14,064 bases of DNA from JBEIUO01 sp964549785 (GTDB lineage: Bacteria > Planctomycetota > Phycisphaerae > Phycisphaerales > UBA1924): positions 1 through 14,064 of the forward strand of contig CAZJXA010000073.1 of the NCBI GenBank assembly GCA_964549785.1, given 5' to 3'. Below are positions 1-6,257 of this stretch, piece after piece (positions within the stretch are counted from its first letter, which is position 1; each line of letters begins with the position of its first letter). The notes beneath the pieces are model-generated. The model ran no database searches. It was not told the DNA's origin and worked only from the letters and a program-made list of their open reading frames with translations. The position numbers and the translations under genes are program-made.

Positions 1-216
1 GGCTACATGGAAATCCTCCGCACGCTGCCGCCGTCGCCGCCCGAGGGGACGGCCGAGGGGACGGCCGGCGCAACCGGGCCGGAAACGCCAACCCGTCACC
101 GGCTCGCCGATGACACGCCGGGGATCATGCTCCCGGTTGAGGCCCTGATTGCCATGGCCCCCGCTTCCAGCGGCCGATGTGTCCGTATCCCCAAGGTGCT
201 GGGAGAAGGCTCGTGA
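1..216 (+). CDS. gatC: Asp/Glu-tRNA amidotransferase subunit C, C-terminal part (5' end outside window)
   Basis: GatC is the small subunit that stabilises GatA in the GatCAB complex, which converts misacylated Asp-tRNA(Asn) or Glu-tRNA(Gln) to the amidated form. The frame is open from base 1, giving 71 visible residues. It begins with G-Y-M-E-I-L, which fits the middle of GatC, and ends with the family-like tail: L-P-V-E-A-L-x-x-A-P, then R-I-P-K-V-L-G-E. The ATG at base 7 is internal, not the true start. The linker after 'LRTLPPSPP' is unusual, because the residues EGTA occur twice in tandem. The stop codon (214-216) overlaps the GTG start of gatA (213-215), and the SD-like GGGAGAAGG for gatA lies inside gatC. 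This is typical translational coupling. The identification rests on the tail motif plus the position directly before gatA. Confidence 0.85.
   Translation, partial: GYMEILRTLPPSPPEGTAEGTAGATGPETPTRHRLADDTPGIMLPVEALIAMAPASSGRCVRIPKVLGEGS
43..66 (+). repeat. 12-bp perfect tandem duplication in gatC
   Basis: GAGGGGACGGCC occurs twice head to tail (43-54 and 55-66). The unit is four codons long, so it duplicates Glu-Gly-Thr-Ala without breaking the frame. It lies in the linker of GatC, where length changes are likely tolerated. Confidence 0.9.
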
Positions 217-1754
217 CAGAGCCGTCGTCGACGGATCTCCTGCGGGTTCCCTGGCCCCATGGCCCCCGGTCCGTTACCACCGGCCCGGTCCTTGAAACCC
301 GCAGCCGCGTTCGATCGGGCGTGACGACCGCCGTCGACGTCACCCGCGAAGCCCTCGACCGCGTCCGAACCGTCAACCCCACACTCAACGCCCTCACGCA
401 GGTTTTCGATGACGCCGCGCTCCGGCACGCCGCGCTCGTGGACGATGCGATCGCCCGTGGCCAAGGCGATTCGCTGCCGCTTGCGGGCGTCCCCATCGCG
501 ATCAAAGACAACATCTGCCTGGGGCCCGACCTCAATTCCGATTTGGGTTCCGTTTTGGGATCAGGCCGGACGCCCGGTTACGGGGGCTTCACCACCTGCG
601 CCAGCCGGATGCTCGAACACTACCGGTCGCCCTACACCGCCACCGCAGCGCAGCGCCTCATCGACGCCGGCGCCATCATCATCGGCAAGGCCAACATGGA
701 CGAGTTCGGAATGGGTTCGTCCACCGAACGGTCCATTCACGGCCCGACGCGCAATCCGCATGATCGGGCGCGCGTCGCGGGCGGGAGTTCGGGGGGTTCG
801 GCCGCCGCCGTGGCGTCGGGCATGGTCGCTACGGCCCTGGGGTCCGACACCGGCGGGTCCATCCGGCAACCGGCCTCGTTCTGCGGATGCGTCGGTCTGA
901 AGCCCACCTACGGGAAGGTCTCTCGCCACGGGCTGGTTGCGTACGCGAGCAGCCTCGATCAGATCGGACCTCTCACCTGCACCGTCGGCGACGCCGCGGC
1001 GGTGCTCGACGTCATCTCGGGGCACGATCCGCTCGACGCCACGTCGGACAACGCCCTTCGCGAACATGCGAGCGACGGGCTGGCAGCGCCGATCGCGGAC
1101 GTCGTCCTGGGCGTGCCGCGCCAGATTGTTGAAACGGCGCAAGGAACTGCCGCCGGCGATGTGCTCGCGCAGGCGATCGAGCATTTCCGGTCGCGCGGCG
1201 TCACGGTGATCGAGGTCGATTTTCCGGGCATCGACTTTGGCATCGCGGCGTACTACATCATCGCGACCGCCGAGGCCTCGTCGAACCTCGCCCGCTTCGA
1301 CGGCGTGCGCTACGGCCGTCGGCACCCGCTGGCCGCGGGCGAAGGTTTGGATGCCCTCTATGTGAAGAGCCGCACGGCGGGCTTCGGGGAAGAAGTCCGC
1401 AAGCGCATCATGCTCGGCACGCACGTTCTTTCGAGCGGGTACTACGACGCCTACTACGCCACGGCCCTCCGGGCCCGGGCCGTCATCCGGGCCGATTACG
1501 CCACGGCCTTTGAGCGCGGCTGTCACGCCGTGCTCATGCCGACCACGCCCGGAACGGCCTTCCGACTCGGCGAAAAAACCGAGGACGCGCTCACGATGTA
1601 TCTCGAAGACGTCTATACGGTGGGGGTGAACCTGGCGGGGCTGCCCGCGGTCAGCATCCCGTTCGAGCCCCGGCCGGGGTCCCTTCCGATGGGCATTCAG
1701 CTGGTCGGGCGCCCGTTCGGCGAGGCGTCGCTGCTGCGCATCACGTCGGTGTAG
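213..1754 (+). CDS. gatA: Asp/Glu-tRNA amidotransferase subunit A, ending early at TAG
   Basis: GatA is the amidase-signature glutaminase that frees ammonia from glutamine for transamidation by GatB. From the GTG at 213 (SD GGGAGAAGG at 201-209) the product is 513 residues. The Ser-cisSer-Lys triad is visible: Lys98 in P-I-A-I-K-D-N-I, the cis-Ser at about 192 in A-G-G-S-S-G-G-S, and Ser216 in D-T-G-G-S-I-R-Q-P. Other strong family stretches are K-A-N-M-D-E-F-G-M-G-S-S, S-S-L-D-Q-I-G-P, A-E-A-S-S-N-L-A-R-F-D-G-V and G-F-G-E-E-V-R-K-R-I-M-L-G-T. Two things are odd. About 20 extra residues follow the catalytic Lys motif (roughly residues 103-126). The frame also stops at TAG just after L-L-R-I-T-S-V, inside the expected last helix, while codons beyond the stop still resemble GatA. 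An in-frame start at 177 is possible but lies within gatC and lacks the SD. gatB is not in the window. Confidence 0.93.
   Translation: MTEPSSTDLLRVPWPHGPRSVTTGPVLETRSRVRSGVTTAVDVTREALDRVRTVNPTLNALTQVFDDAALRHAALVDDAIARGQGDSLPLAGVPIAIKDNICLGPDLNSDLGSVLGSGRTPGYGGFTTCASRMLEHYRSPYTATAAQRLIDAGAIIIGKANMDEFGMGSSTERSIHGPTRNPHDRARVAGGSSGGSAAAVASGMVATALGSDTGGSIRQPASFCGCVGLKPTYGKVSRHGLVAYASSLDQIGPLTCTVGDAAAVLDVISGHDPLDATSDNALREHASDGLAAPIADVVLGVPRQIVETAQGTAAGDVLAQAIEHFRSRGVTVIEVDFPGIDFGIAAYYIIATAEASSNLARFDGVRYGRRHPLAAGEGLDALYVKSRTAGFGEEVRKRIMLGTHVLSSGYYDAYYATALRARAVIRADYATAFERGCHAVLMPTTPGTAFRLGEKTEDALTMYLEDVYTVGVNLAGLPAVSIPFEPRPGSLPMGIQLVGRPFGEASLLRITSV
536..559 (+). repeat. 12-bp near-perfect tandem duplication in gatA insert
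   Basis: TTCCGATTTGGG (536-547) is followed directly by TTCCGTTTTGGG (548-559), 11 of 12 bases identical. It encodes Ser-Asp-Leu-Gly then Ser-Val-Leu-Gly, and lies in the extra segment after the catalytic lysine motif. The stretch is visibly richer in A and T than the surrounding gene. Confidence 0.8.
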
Positions 1755-1850
1755 ATCGAGAACGAATCATCGGCACCGCGGGTGCGCGCGTTCGCCCGAC
1801 ATGTGCCGGACGTCGCGTGGGAGCCAAAAAAACAACCGGCCACCGCATGA
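1755..1850 (+). other. In-frame GatA-like tail beyond the TAG stop
   Basis: After the TAG at 1752-1754 the gatA frame stays open for 31 codons to a TGA at 1848-1850. The tail opens with I-E-N-E-S-S and includes V-R-A-F-A-R-H-V-P-D-V-A-W-E-P. GatA proteins normally have a final helix after the L-L-R-h-A motif, of the form (A)-(Y/I)-E-x-x-(S/T), and I recall 'RIARAIEKNS' from Thermotoga maritima GatA. The tail fits that pattern, allowing one extra codon at the TAG. It is therefore probably the former or still translated C-terminus of GatA. The TGA falls in the loop of the terminator serving the opposite strand. Confidence 0.55.
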
Positions 1851-1862
1851 AGCGATGGCCGG
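1826..1862 (-). terminator. Rho-independent terminator of the porin gene
   Basis: An 11-bp stem (1836-1846 with 1852-1862) has a 5-nt loop. The one non-Watson-Crick pair is a G-U wobble only in minus-strand RNA, and in that direction the stem is followed by TTG and then seven T (1835 to 1826). This marks it as a minus-strand terminator, about 75 nt past the porin stop. The plus strand has no T-run after the stem, so it is not a good terminator for gatA. Confidence 0.88.
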
Positions 1863-1936
1863 CGTTGATGATCAATTCAGTCCGGTGCGGTCATAATCCC
1901 GTCGGCGATTGGCCGTCCGGGGGTGACCGCTGTGGT

Positions 1937-3298
1937 TTAGAACATGACCTGCATCTGGAGTTGGATGTTGAACTCGCCGTCGTCGGCCTGACCGAGGTAC
2001 CCGTTGTCGCTGCTGAAGCCGGCCGGGAAGTCGTCGTCGGTTTCGGGAGTGTCGCCGCCGGAAGCGGGGAAGAAGAGCGTGTTGGTTTCGTTGACCGCCC
2101 AGTTGACCTGGCCGGTGAACTTCACGGCATGGCTCTCGGGGGAGATGTAGTAGTTGACGCCCGCGGTGAGGAAGAAGAGTTCATCATCGCTGTCGTCGTC
2201 GTCACCATCGCCGCCGTCGCCGTTCTCGTCGTCGAGGAAGATGGCGTCCGCGCGGGCGAAGAGTTCAACCTGGTCGGAGACAAACACGCCGCCCTGGATG
2301 AGGGCCCCGAACGTGTCGGAGTCGCCGTTGTCGCCATCGCCGCCGCCGTCGCCGGATTCGGTGCTCTCACCGATGAACGCGCCGTAGAGGTTCCAGCCTG
2401 CGCCTTCGACGCTGCCGTCGATGGTGTAGCGAAGAATCTCGTTGTCGACGGTGCCGCCGGTTTCGCCGCCGTCCTGCCAGTGGACCGCACCACCGACGAG
2501 GGCGGCGAAGTCCTGGCTGCGCCACGAGGTGAAGTCGTTGAAACGGTTCCAGTTATCACCGGAGATCTTGAAGTCGACGCGGCCGGTGAGGGCATAATCG
2601 GCTTCGCCGGAGCTGCCGAAATCGGTGTTGGAGGTGCCGAGGCCGTCCGAGAAGGCACCGACGACGCGGAACGAGTCGCTGGTGTAGGACAACTGGATGC
2701 CCTGGCTATAGCCCTGCGCGAAGCGCTCATTGGTGACCGAGCGCGACGCGGCGAGTTGATGCTGGACTTCGATGCTCTCTTCGCGGAGGAGGGGCAACTT
2801 GAACTGGCCCCAGCGGAACGCGAGACCGCCTTCAAAGGCATACTCGCCCCAGGCGTCGGTGATGCCCAAGTCGCCACCCTCTTCGGCCTCGAGGCGGATC
2901 TTGTAGGTCAGATCCTTCGACCAGATGTGGCCCCAAGACCAGATGCTGGTGTCGGGAGTCGAGAAGCCGTGGGTGAAGTCTTCGTTGTTGCCGTCTTCTT
3001 CTTCGCCGTCGCCGTCGGTGTCGTTGACTTCATCGTCGCGGAAGGACGCGGTGTAGCGGAACTGGGCCAAGCCGCCGACGTAAAGCACGTTGTTGCCCGT
3101 GCCGTCGGAGATGTTGAAACCGGAGCCGTCAAAGCCGGCTCCGCCGCCACCCTGCAGAAGGCTGGCGCGGCTGCCCGCATCGGCCACGAGTTCCGCGGCG
3201 TAGGCGCGGTCCTTGTCGAGATTGGCGTTCTGAGCCACGGCCGGGGCCACGCTCAGAGCGGCGCCCGCGAGCACCACAAGCAGTCTGGTCTTGGTCAT
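1937..3298 (-). CDS. Outer-membrane beta-barrel porin with acidic loops (OprO/OprP-like)
   Basis: This is a predicted outer-membrane channel of 453 residues. It starts with a Sec signal peptide (M-T-K-T-R, a hydrophobic stretch, then A-P-A-V-A cut before Q23) and ends in Phe, as barrel proteins usually do. The body alternates polar and aromatic residues in barrel-like strands. The stretch W-S-W-G-H-I-W-S-K-D-L-T-Y-K-I-R-L-E and the following G-Q-F-K-L-P-L-L-R-E-E resemble the phosphate-selective porin O/P family, and the family name is an inference from that. Asp/Gly/Glu-rich segments at about residues 88-107, 311-328, 356-373 and 415-423 would make very acidic loops, which is strange for an anion channel and suggests cation or Ca2+ binding. 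A strong SD (AAAAGGAG, 3307-3314) sits 8 nt before the ATG. The gene diverges from phoB-like 3952-4674 and has its own promoter and terminator. Confidence 0.82.
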   Translation of the reverse strand: MTKTRLLVVLAGAALSVAPAVAQNANLDKDRAYAAELVADAGSRASLLQGGGGAGFDGSGFNISDGTGNNVLYVGGLAQFRYTASFRDDEVNDTDGDGEEEDGNNEDFTHGFSTPDTSIWSWGHIWSKDLTYKIRLEAEEGGDLGITDAWGEYAFEGGLAFRWGQFKLPLLREESIEVQHQLAASRSVTNERFAQGYSQGIQLSYTSDSFRVVGAFSDGLGTSNTDFGSSGEADYALTGRVDFKISGDNWNRFNDFTSWRSQDFAALVGGAVHWQDGGETGGTVDNEILRYTIDGSVEGAGWNLYGAFIGESTESGDGGGDGDNGDSDTFGALIQGGVFVSDQVELFARADAIFLDDENGDGGDGDDDDSDDELFFLTAGVNYYISPESHAVKFTGQVNWAVNETNTLFFPASGGDTPETDDDFPAGFSSDNGYLGQADDGEFNIQLQMQVMF

Positions 3299-3484
3299 CT
3301 GCGAAACTCCTTTTCAAATCACACTGAGCACCAACGGATCCGCGGCCCCCACCTCGGGAAGTGCCGGCAGTCCTGACGGCTGTGACACGCGTTTCAACGA
3401 CGCCTCACACCGTCGGCTCGAACTTGCCCGTTGCCACCGCCTGGACCACCCGGGCGTGCCACGGACCCTGTCAAAACTCCGCAT

Positions 3485-3509
3485 GCCCCATGAAACCGAA
3501 ACACGGGGC
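3485..3509 (-). promoter_or_regulatory. Hairpin in the porin leader RNA
   Basis: Read on the minus strand, GCCCCGTG and CATGGGGC form an 8-bp stem with a nine-base loop (TTTCGGTTT). One pair is G-U and pairs only in minus-strand RNA; on the plus strand it is an A-C mismatch. This supports an RNA element in the porin transcript rather than a DNA dyad. Confidence 0.5.
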
Positions 3510-3676
3510 TTGAACAAATACTCAGGAATGCCGTCGTTCAACATTCCAGAACAGAGAAATCGAGAGGACCGACGCCCAATTGCTCCGCAAACTTCCACAC
3601 CGGCAAACGTCCTTTTTCACATGAGACTCGGAAGTACGCGGCGTAAAGCGGCAGGTTACGGAAGCGGATGTCGAGC

Positions 3677-3702
3677 GGGTGAACGAATCTTCACCCTGTG
3701 AA
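3677..3702 (-). promoter_or_regulatory. Overlapping dyads at the predicted porin start site
   Basis: GGGTGAA (3677-3683) and TTCACCC (3690-3696) form a perfect 7-bp inverted repeat with a 6-nt spacer. TTCAC (3690-3694) also pairs with GTGAA (3698-3702), so TTCAC is shared by two exclusive dyads. They lie immediately downstream of the predicted -10, at about +1 to +27, a position suited either to a repressor site or to a hairpin at the 5' end of the mRNA. Confidence 0.45.
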
Positions 3703-3709
3703 GGGGCGG

Positions 3710-3738
3710 ACTATACCCCATACCCCCGGGGGACGCAA
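3710..3738 (-). promoter_or_regulatory. Predicted sigma70-type promoter for the porin
   Basis: On the minus strand, TTGCGT (3738-3733) and TATAGT (3715-3710) are separated by exactly 17 bp. The -10 matches five of six consensus bases and the -35 matches three of six. It points toward the porin gene, with a start near 3703. The spacer is a run of C followed by a run of G. Confidence 0.45.
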
Positions 3739-3844
3739 ACGTCCTGAAACACTTTTTCGGCTCGACGGGCCGGTTCCGCACAACATTTCCACCGAAAGAA
3801 ACCCACTTGAGCGAACTTCAACTCTTCATCAAATCTGAACACAA

Positions 3845-3916
3845 CTCTAGTAGAGAGGACCAATTGAGATCGCTAGCGTTCCTCTGTCAGCTCGCCGGTC
3901 GGGTCCATAGACCGGC
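3845..3916 (+). promoter_or_regulatory. Cluster of dyads upstream of the PhoB-like gene
   Basis: Three perfect inverted repeats occur within 72 nt: CTCTA-G-TAGAG (3845-3855), CGCTAGCG (3871-3878) and GCCGGTC with GACCGGC (3894-3900 and 3910-3916, 9-nt loop). The last ends 35 nt before the ATG at 3952 and could be a leader hairpin or an operator. None is followed by a T-run. No direct repeat with the 11-bp spacing of a Pho box was found. Confidence 0.4.
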
Positions 3917-3951
3917 ATAAATTGCCCGTTTACAACCACTTAAAGGACTCC

Positions 3952-4674
3952 ATGGCACACCTCAGGTCGATTCTTGTGGTGGAGGATGAGAAAGATCTTG
4001 CCGAACTCTTAGCGTACAACCTTCGTCGCGAGGGGTATGTCGTCGCGGTTGTCCACAGCGGGCGGCAGGCCTTGGACGCGGTCGCCGCAAATCTCCCGGA
4101 TCTCCTTTTGCTCGATGTCATGCTCCCGGAACTTTCCGGCACCGAGGTCGCGAGCCGCATCCGCTCCAACCCCGCTTCGGCCAATCTCCCCATCATCATG
4201 CTCACGGCCAAGACCGGCGAGGTCGATCACATCGTCGGGCTCACGGTCGGGGCCGACGACTACGTCCCCAAGCCCTTCAGCATGAAGGTGCTGATGGCAC
4301 GGGTCGAGGCCCTTTTGAGGCGCACCGCCCGGACCGCCCCTCCCGACGTCACGCTCATTGAAATCGGGGGTGTCCAAGTCAACCCGGAAACCCACGAGGT
4401 GTTTCTCGATGGCGAGGTCATGAAACTCACGCTCACCGAGTTCCGGCTCATCAGTTCGCTCGTGAGCGCCAGCGGGCGCGTTCTCACCCGGAACACCCTG
4501 ATGAACCGCGCGATGGGGCAGGGGGTGACTGTCACCGAACGCACCATCGACGTCCACATGACGTCGATCCGCAAGAAACTGGGTGCAAAGTCCGCCATGC
4601 TCAAAACCGTTCGGGGGGTCGGGTACCGCCTCACCGCCGACCTCTCCGGCGGGGAGGAAGAAGACGCAGGCTGA
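3952..4674 (+). CDS. phoB: OmpR/PhoB-family response regulator
   Basis: This is a cytoplasmic DNA-binding response regulator of 240 residues, phosphorylated by a partner kinase, presumably the next gene. The N-terminal receiver has all key residues: Glu11-Asp12, phospho-acceptor Asp55 in L-L-L-L-D-V-M-L-P, Thr85, and Lys107 in D-D-Y-V-P-K-P-F. The C-terminal winged helix (about 130-235) carries L-T-L-T-E-F-R-L-I, T-E-R-T-I-D-V-H-M-T-S-I-R-K-K-L and V-R-G-V-G-Y-R-L, typical of PhoB. The ATG at 3952 is preferred over the in-frame TTG at 3922 because AAGGA lies just before it and the protein then starts directly ahead of the first beta strand. It is co-directional with the kinase (61-nt gap) and divergent from the porin. 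The symbol rests on similarity and neighbours; the true stimulus is unknown. Confidence 0.88.
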   Translation: MAHLRSILVVEDEKDLAELLAYNLRREGYVVAVVHSGRQALDAVAANLPDLLLLDVMLPELSGTEVASRIRSNPASANLPIIMLTAKTGEVDHIVGLTVGADDYVPKPFSMKVLMARVEALLRRTARTAPPDVTLIEIGGVQVNPETHEVFLDGEVMKLTLTEFRLISSLVSASGRVLTRNTLMNRAMGQGVTVTERTIDVHMTSIRKKLGAKSAMLKTVRGVGYRLTADLSGGEEEDAG

Positions 4675-4735
4675 TGAGCACCGGCGCCTCCTCAAGGTGT
4701 GATTCGCGCCCGAGCCCCTCCCCTACCGTTCAAAA

Positions 4736-6148
4736 ATGCCGCGTCGGCCGCCCCATGATGGTTGGATCATCGGCCTGATGTGGCTGCCCGTGGCCGCTGT
4801 GATGGCGGCGTCCTGGCAAGGCTGGCCGACATCGGCGGCGCTTTTCACGGCCTTCGCTGCCTCGCTCATCGGCACGCTCGCGGTCGTTCTGCTGGTTTTC
4901 CGCCGCCGCTCGATCAACCGCTCGCAACTGGCCGACATCGCCGCGCACATCGAACGGGCCGCAGCTGCATCACCCTCGCCCGCTGCGCCGGAGGGGGCCG
5001 ACGCCGATGAGGCGATGAGCCGCGTGACCGTGGCCGCGCTCGCGGCCGAGCGCCGCGTGAATGCCCTCGTCCGGTCTGACCGTCAATTGCGGGAGGCCTT
5101 GGACGCCACCGCCGTGCCCCTTCTCGCCACCGACGGGCGGGGCGTCGTGCGCCTTTGTAATGAAGCGGGTCGGGAGTTCTTCGCAGCCCGGATCGGCCCC
5201 ATCGAGGGCACGCTCTTGGACAATCTCTTCACCCAGGCCGAGATCGTGGCCCAGCACGCCGCAGCCCTTCGGGGTGAGCAGCGCCAGGGCCTGGTGCGGA
5301 TGGTTCGGGCCGACGGGCTCCGCACGATCGAAGTGGTCACCGCCCCCGCACCCATCGGCGACGACCGGCGCGGCGCGGTATTGACCCTGCGGGACGTCAC
5401 CGAGGTCGCCCAGGCCTCGCAACTCAAGACCGACTTTGTGGCCAACGCGAGCCACGAACTCCGGACTCCGCTCGCCAGCATCCGGGCCGCGGTCGAAACG
5501 CTGGAAGGCGGGGCCCGTGACGACCCCATCATGCTCGAACGCATCGGCCGCATGATCAACGCCAACGTGCTGCGCCTTGAAGAACTCGTCCGCGATCTCC
5601 TCGATCTATCCCGCCTTGAATCGCCCGAAGCGCCCGTCACCCCGGAACCGATCCGCCTCGACGACCTCTTCCATTCTCTGAGCGATGCCTTCGCGCCCGT
5701 TGTTGCCGAACGCGGCCTGCGCCTTGAGTTTGCGATCGACGACGGGGCCGAGATCGTTCATTCCGACCCCGTCCTGCTCTCGCTGATCCTCAAGAACCTG
5801 ATCGAAAACGCGACCAAGTTTGCCTACGACTCCACCGCCGTGCGGGTCCGGGCCGAGATCGTGCGGAGCCCGGGAGGGGCCGCCGAGGAGAACGAGGCCC
5901 CGTCGTTTCGCCTGCGGATCGCCGATCGCGGTGTCGGCATCCCCTTCGGCCATCAGCAGCGCATCTTCGAACGTTTCTTCCAGGTCGATCCGTCGCGGAA
6001 CGGTCAGAGCGACCGGCGCGGCACGGGCCTGGGCCTCGCGATCGTCAAACACGCGGTCAAACGCCTGGGCGGCACAATCGCCGTGGAGAGCGTCTGGAAA
6101 GTCGGAACCACCATGACGGTCGAGTTGCCGACGCGGGTCGAGGGTTGA
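4736..6148 (+). CDS. phoR: PhoR-type membrane sensor histidine kinase
   Basis: A 470-residue kinase predicted to autophosphorylate and pass phosphate to the upstream response regulator. Two membrane segments (about 10-30 and 35-55) leave only a few residues between them, so there is no periplasmic sensor domain. A coiled-coil-like linker and a PAS domain (about 118-225) follow. The HisKA domain has phospho-acceptor His240 in N-A-S-H-E-L-R-T-P-L. The ATPase domain has the N box N-L-I-E-N-A-T-K (354-361), G1 D-R-G-V-G-I-P (397-403), the F-box-like R-I-F-E-R-F-F-Q-V-D, and G2 G-T-G-L-G-L-A (429-435). Nothing is missing, so it should be active. The layout matches PhoR, which senses through the Pst/PhoU system rather than by direct binding; neither is in the window. 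There is no clear SD before the ATG. Confidence 0.87.
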   Translation: MPRRPPHDGWIIGLMWLPVAAVMAASWQGWPTSAALFTAFAASLIGTLAVVLLVFRRRSINRSQLADIAAHIERAAAASPSPAAPEGADADEAMSRVTVAALAAERRVNALVRSDRQLREALDATAVPLLATDGRGVVRLCNEAGREFFAARIGPIEGTLLDNLFTQAEIVAQHAAALRGEQRQGLVRMVRADGLRTIEVVTAPAPIGDDRRGAVLTLRDVTEVAQASQLKTDFVANASHELRTPLASIRAAVETLEGGARDDPIMLERIGRMINANVLRLEELVRDLLDLSRLESPEAPVTPEPIRLDDLFHSLSDAFAPVVAERGLRLEFAIDDGAEIVHSDPVLLSLILKNLIENATKFAYDSTAVRVRAEIVRSPGGAAEENEAPSFRLRIADRGVGIPFGHQQRIFERFFQVDPSRNGQSDRRGTGLGLAIVKHAVKRLGGTIAVESVWKVGTTMTVELPTRVEG

Positions 6149-6208
6149 AACCGCAGACATGGCGAGCCGCCGCCCAACGTTCGGCCGGACGCTCGGCCGT
6201 GAATGTCT

Positions 6209-6240
6209 CGGGCTTCGCCCCGGCGTAACCCCGAAGCCCG
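6209..6240 (+). promoter_or_regulatory. 9-bp hairpin between the kinase gene and mgtE
   Basis: CGGGCTTCG (6209-6217) pairs perfectly with CGAAGCCCG (6232-6240) across a 14-nt loop. It ends 17 nt before the mgtE ATG. It could end kinase transcription without a T-run or form part of the mgtE leader. The 109-nt gap is too short for a full M-box magnesium riboswitch. Two CGGCCG palindromes (about 6183-6200) precede it. Confidence 0.5.
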
Positions 6241-6257
6241 TCTAACCTCACCCGCCG

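Larger units (their letters stand above)
3299..3703 (-). promoter_or_regulatory. Long predicted 5' leader of the porin mRNA
   Basis: If transcription starts near 3703 from the promoter at 3710-3738, the porin mRNA has about 400 nt of untranslated leader. The 653-nt gap between the porin and the response regulator (3299-3951) is richer in A and T than the coding regions, and no convincing gene lies in it. The leader contains an 8-bp hairpin (3485-3509) and dyads near the start site (3677-3702). It matches no riboswitch class I know. A promoter closer to the gene was not seen, though a TTGACA occurs at about 3468-3473 (minus) without a usable -10. Confidence 0.35.

Noticed and set aside
7..216. 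Independent 69-residue gene starting at the ATG at base 7
   Set aside because: The frame is open to base 1 and matches the end of GatC, so the ATG is an internal Met.
561..1526. 321-residue open frame on the minus strand
   Set aside because: Antisense to gatA, which has strong family motifs over the same region.
1817..3376. 519-residue open frame on the plus strand
   Set aside because: It is antisense to the porin, whose signal peptide, SD, terminator and C-terminal Phe support the minus strand.
3374..3392. Possible Pho box (CTGAC and TGTGACA near the porin)
   Set aside because: The half-sites are about 9 bp apart or in the wrong arrangement; a Pho box needs 11-bp-spaced direct repeats.
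3314..3598. 94-residue minus-strand frame in the porin leader, ending just before the porin SD
   Set aside because: Starts with GTG, has mixed third-position bases unlike neighbouring genes, is Ser/Arg-rich and shows no domain. A weak AAGGA upstream is the only support.
3807..3853. Promoter for the PhoB-like gene
   Set aside because: TTGAGC and TTCATC occur, but no -10 with more than three matching bases lies at a proper distance.
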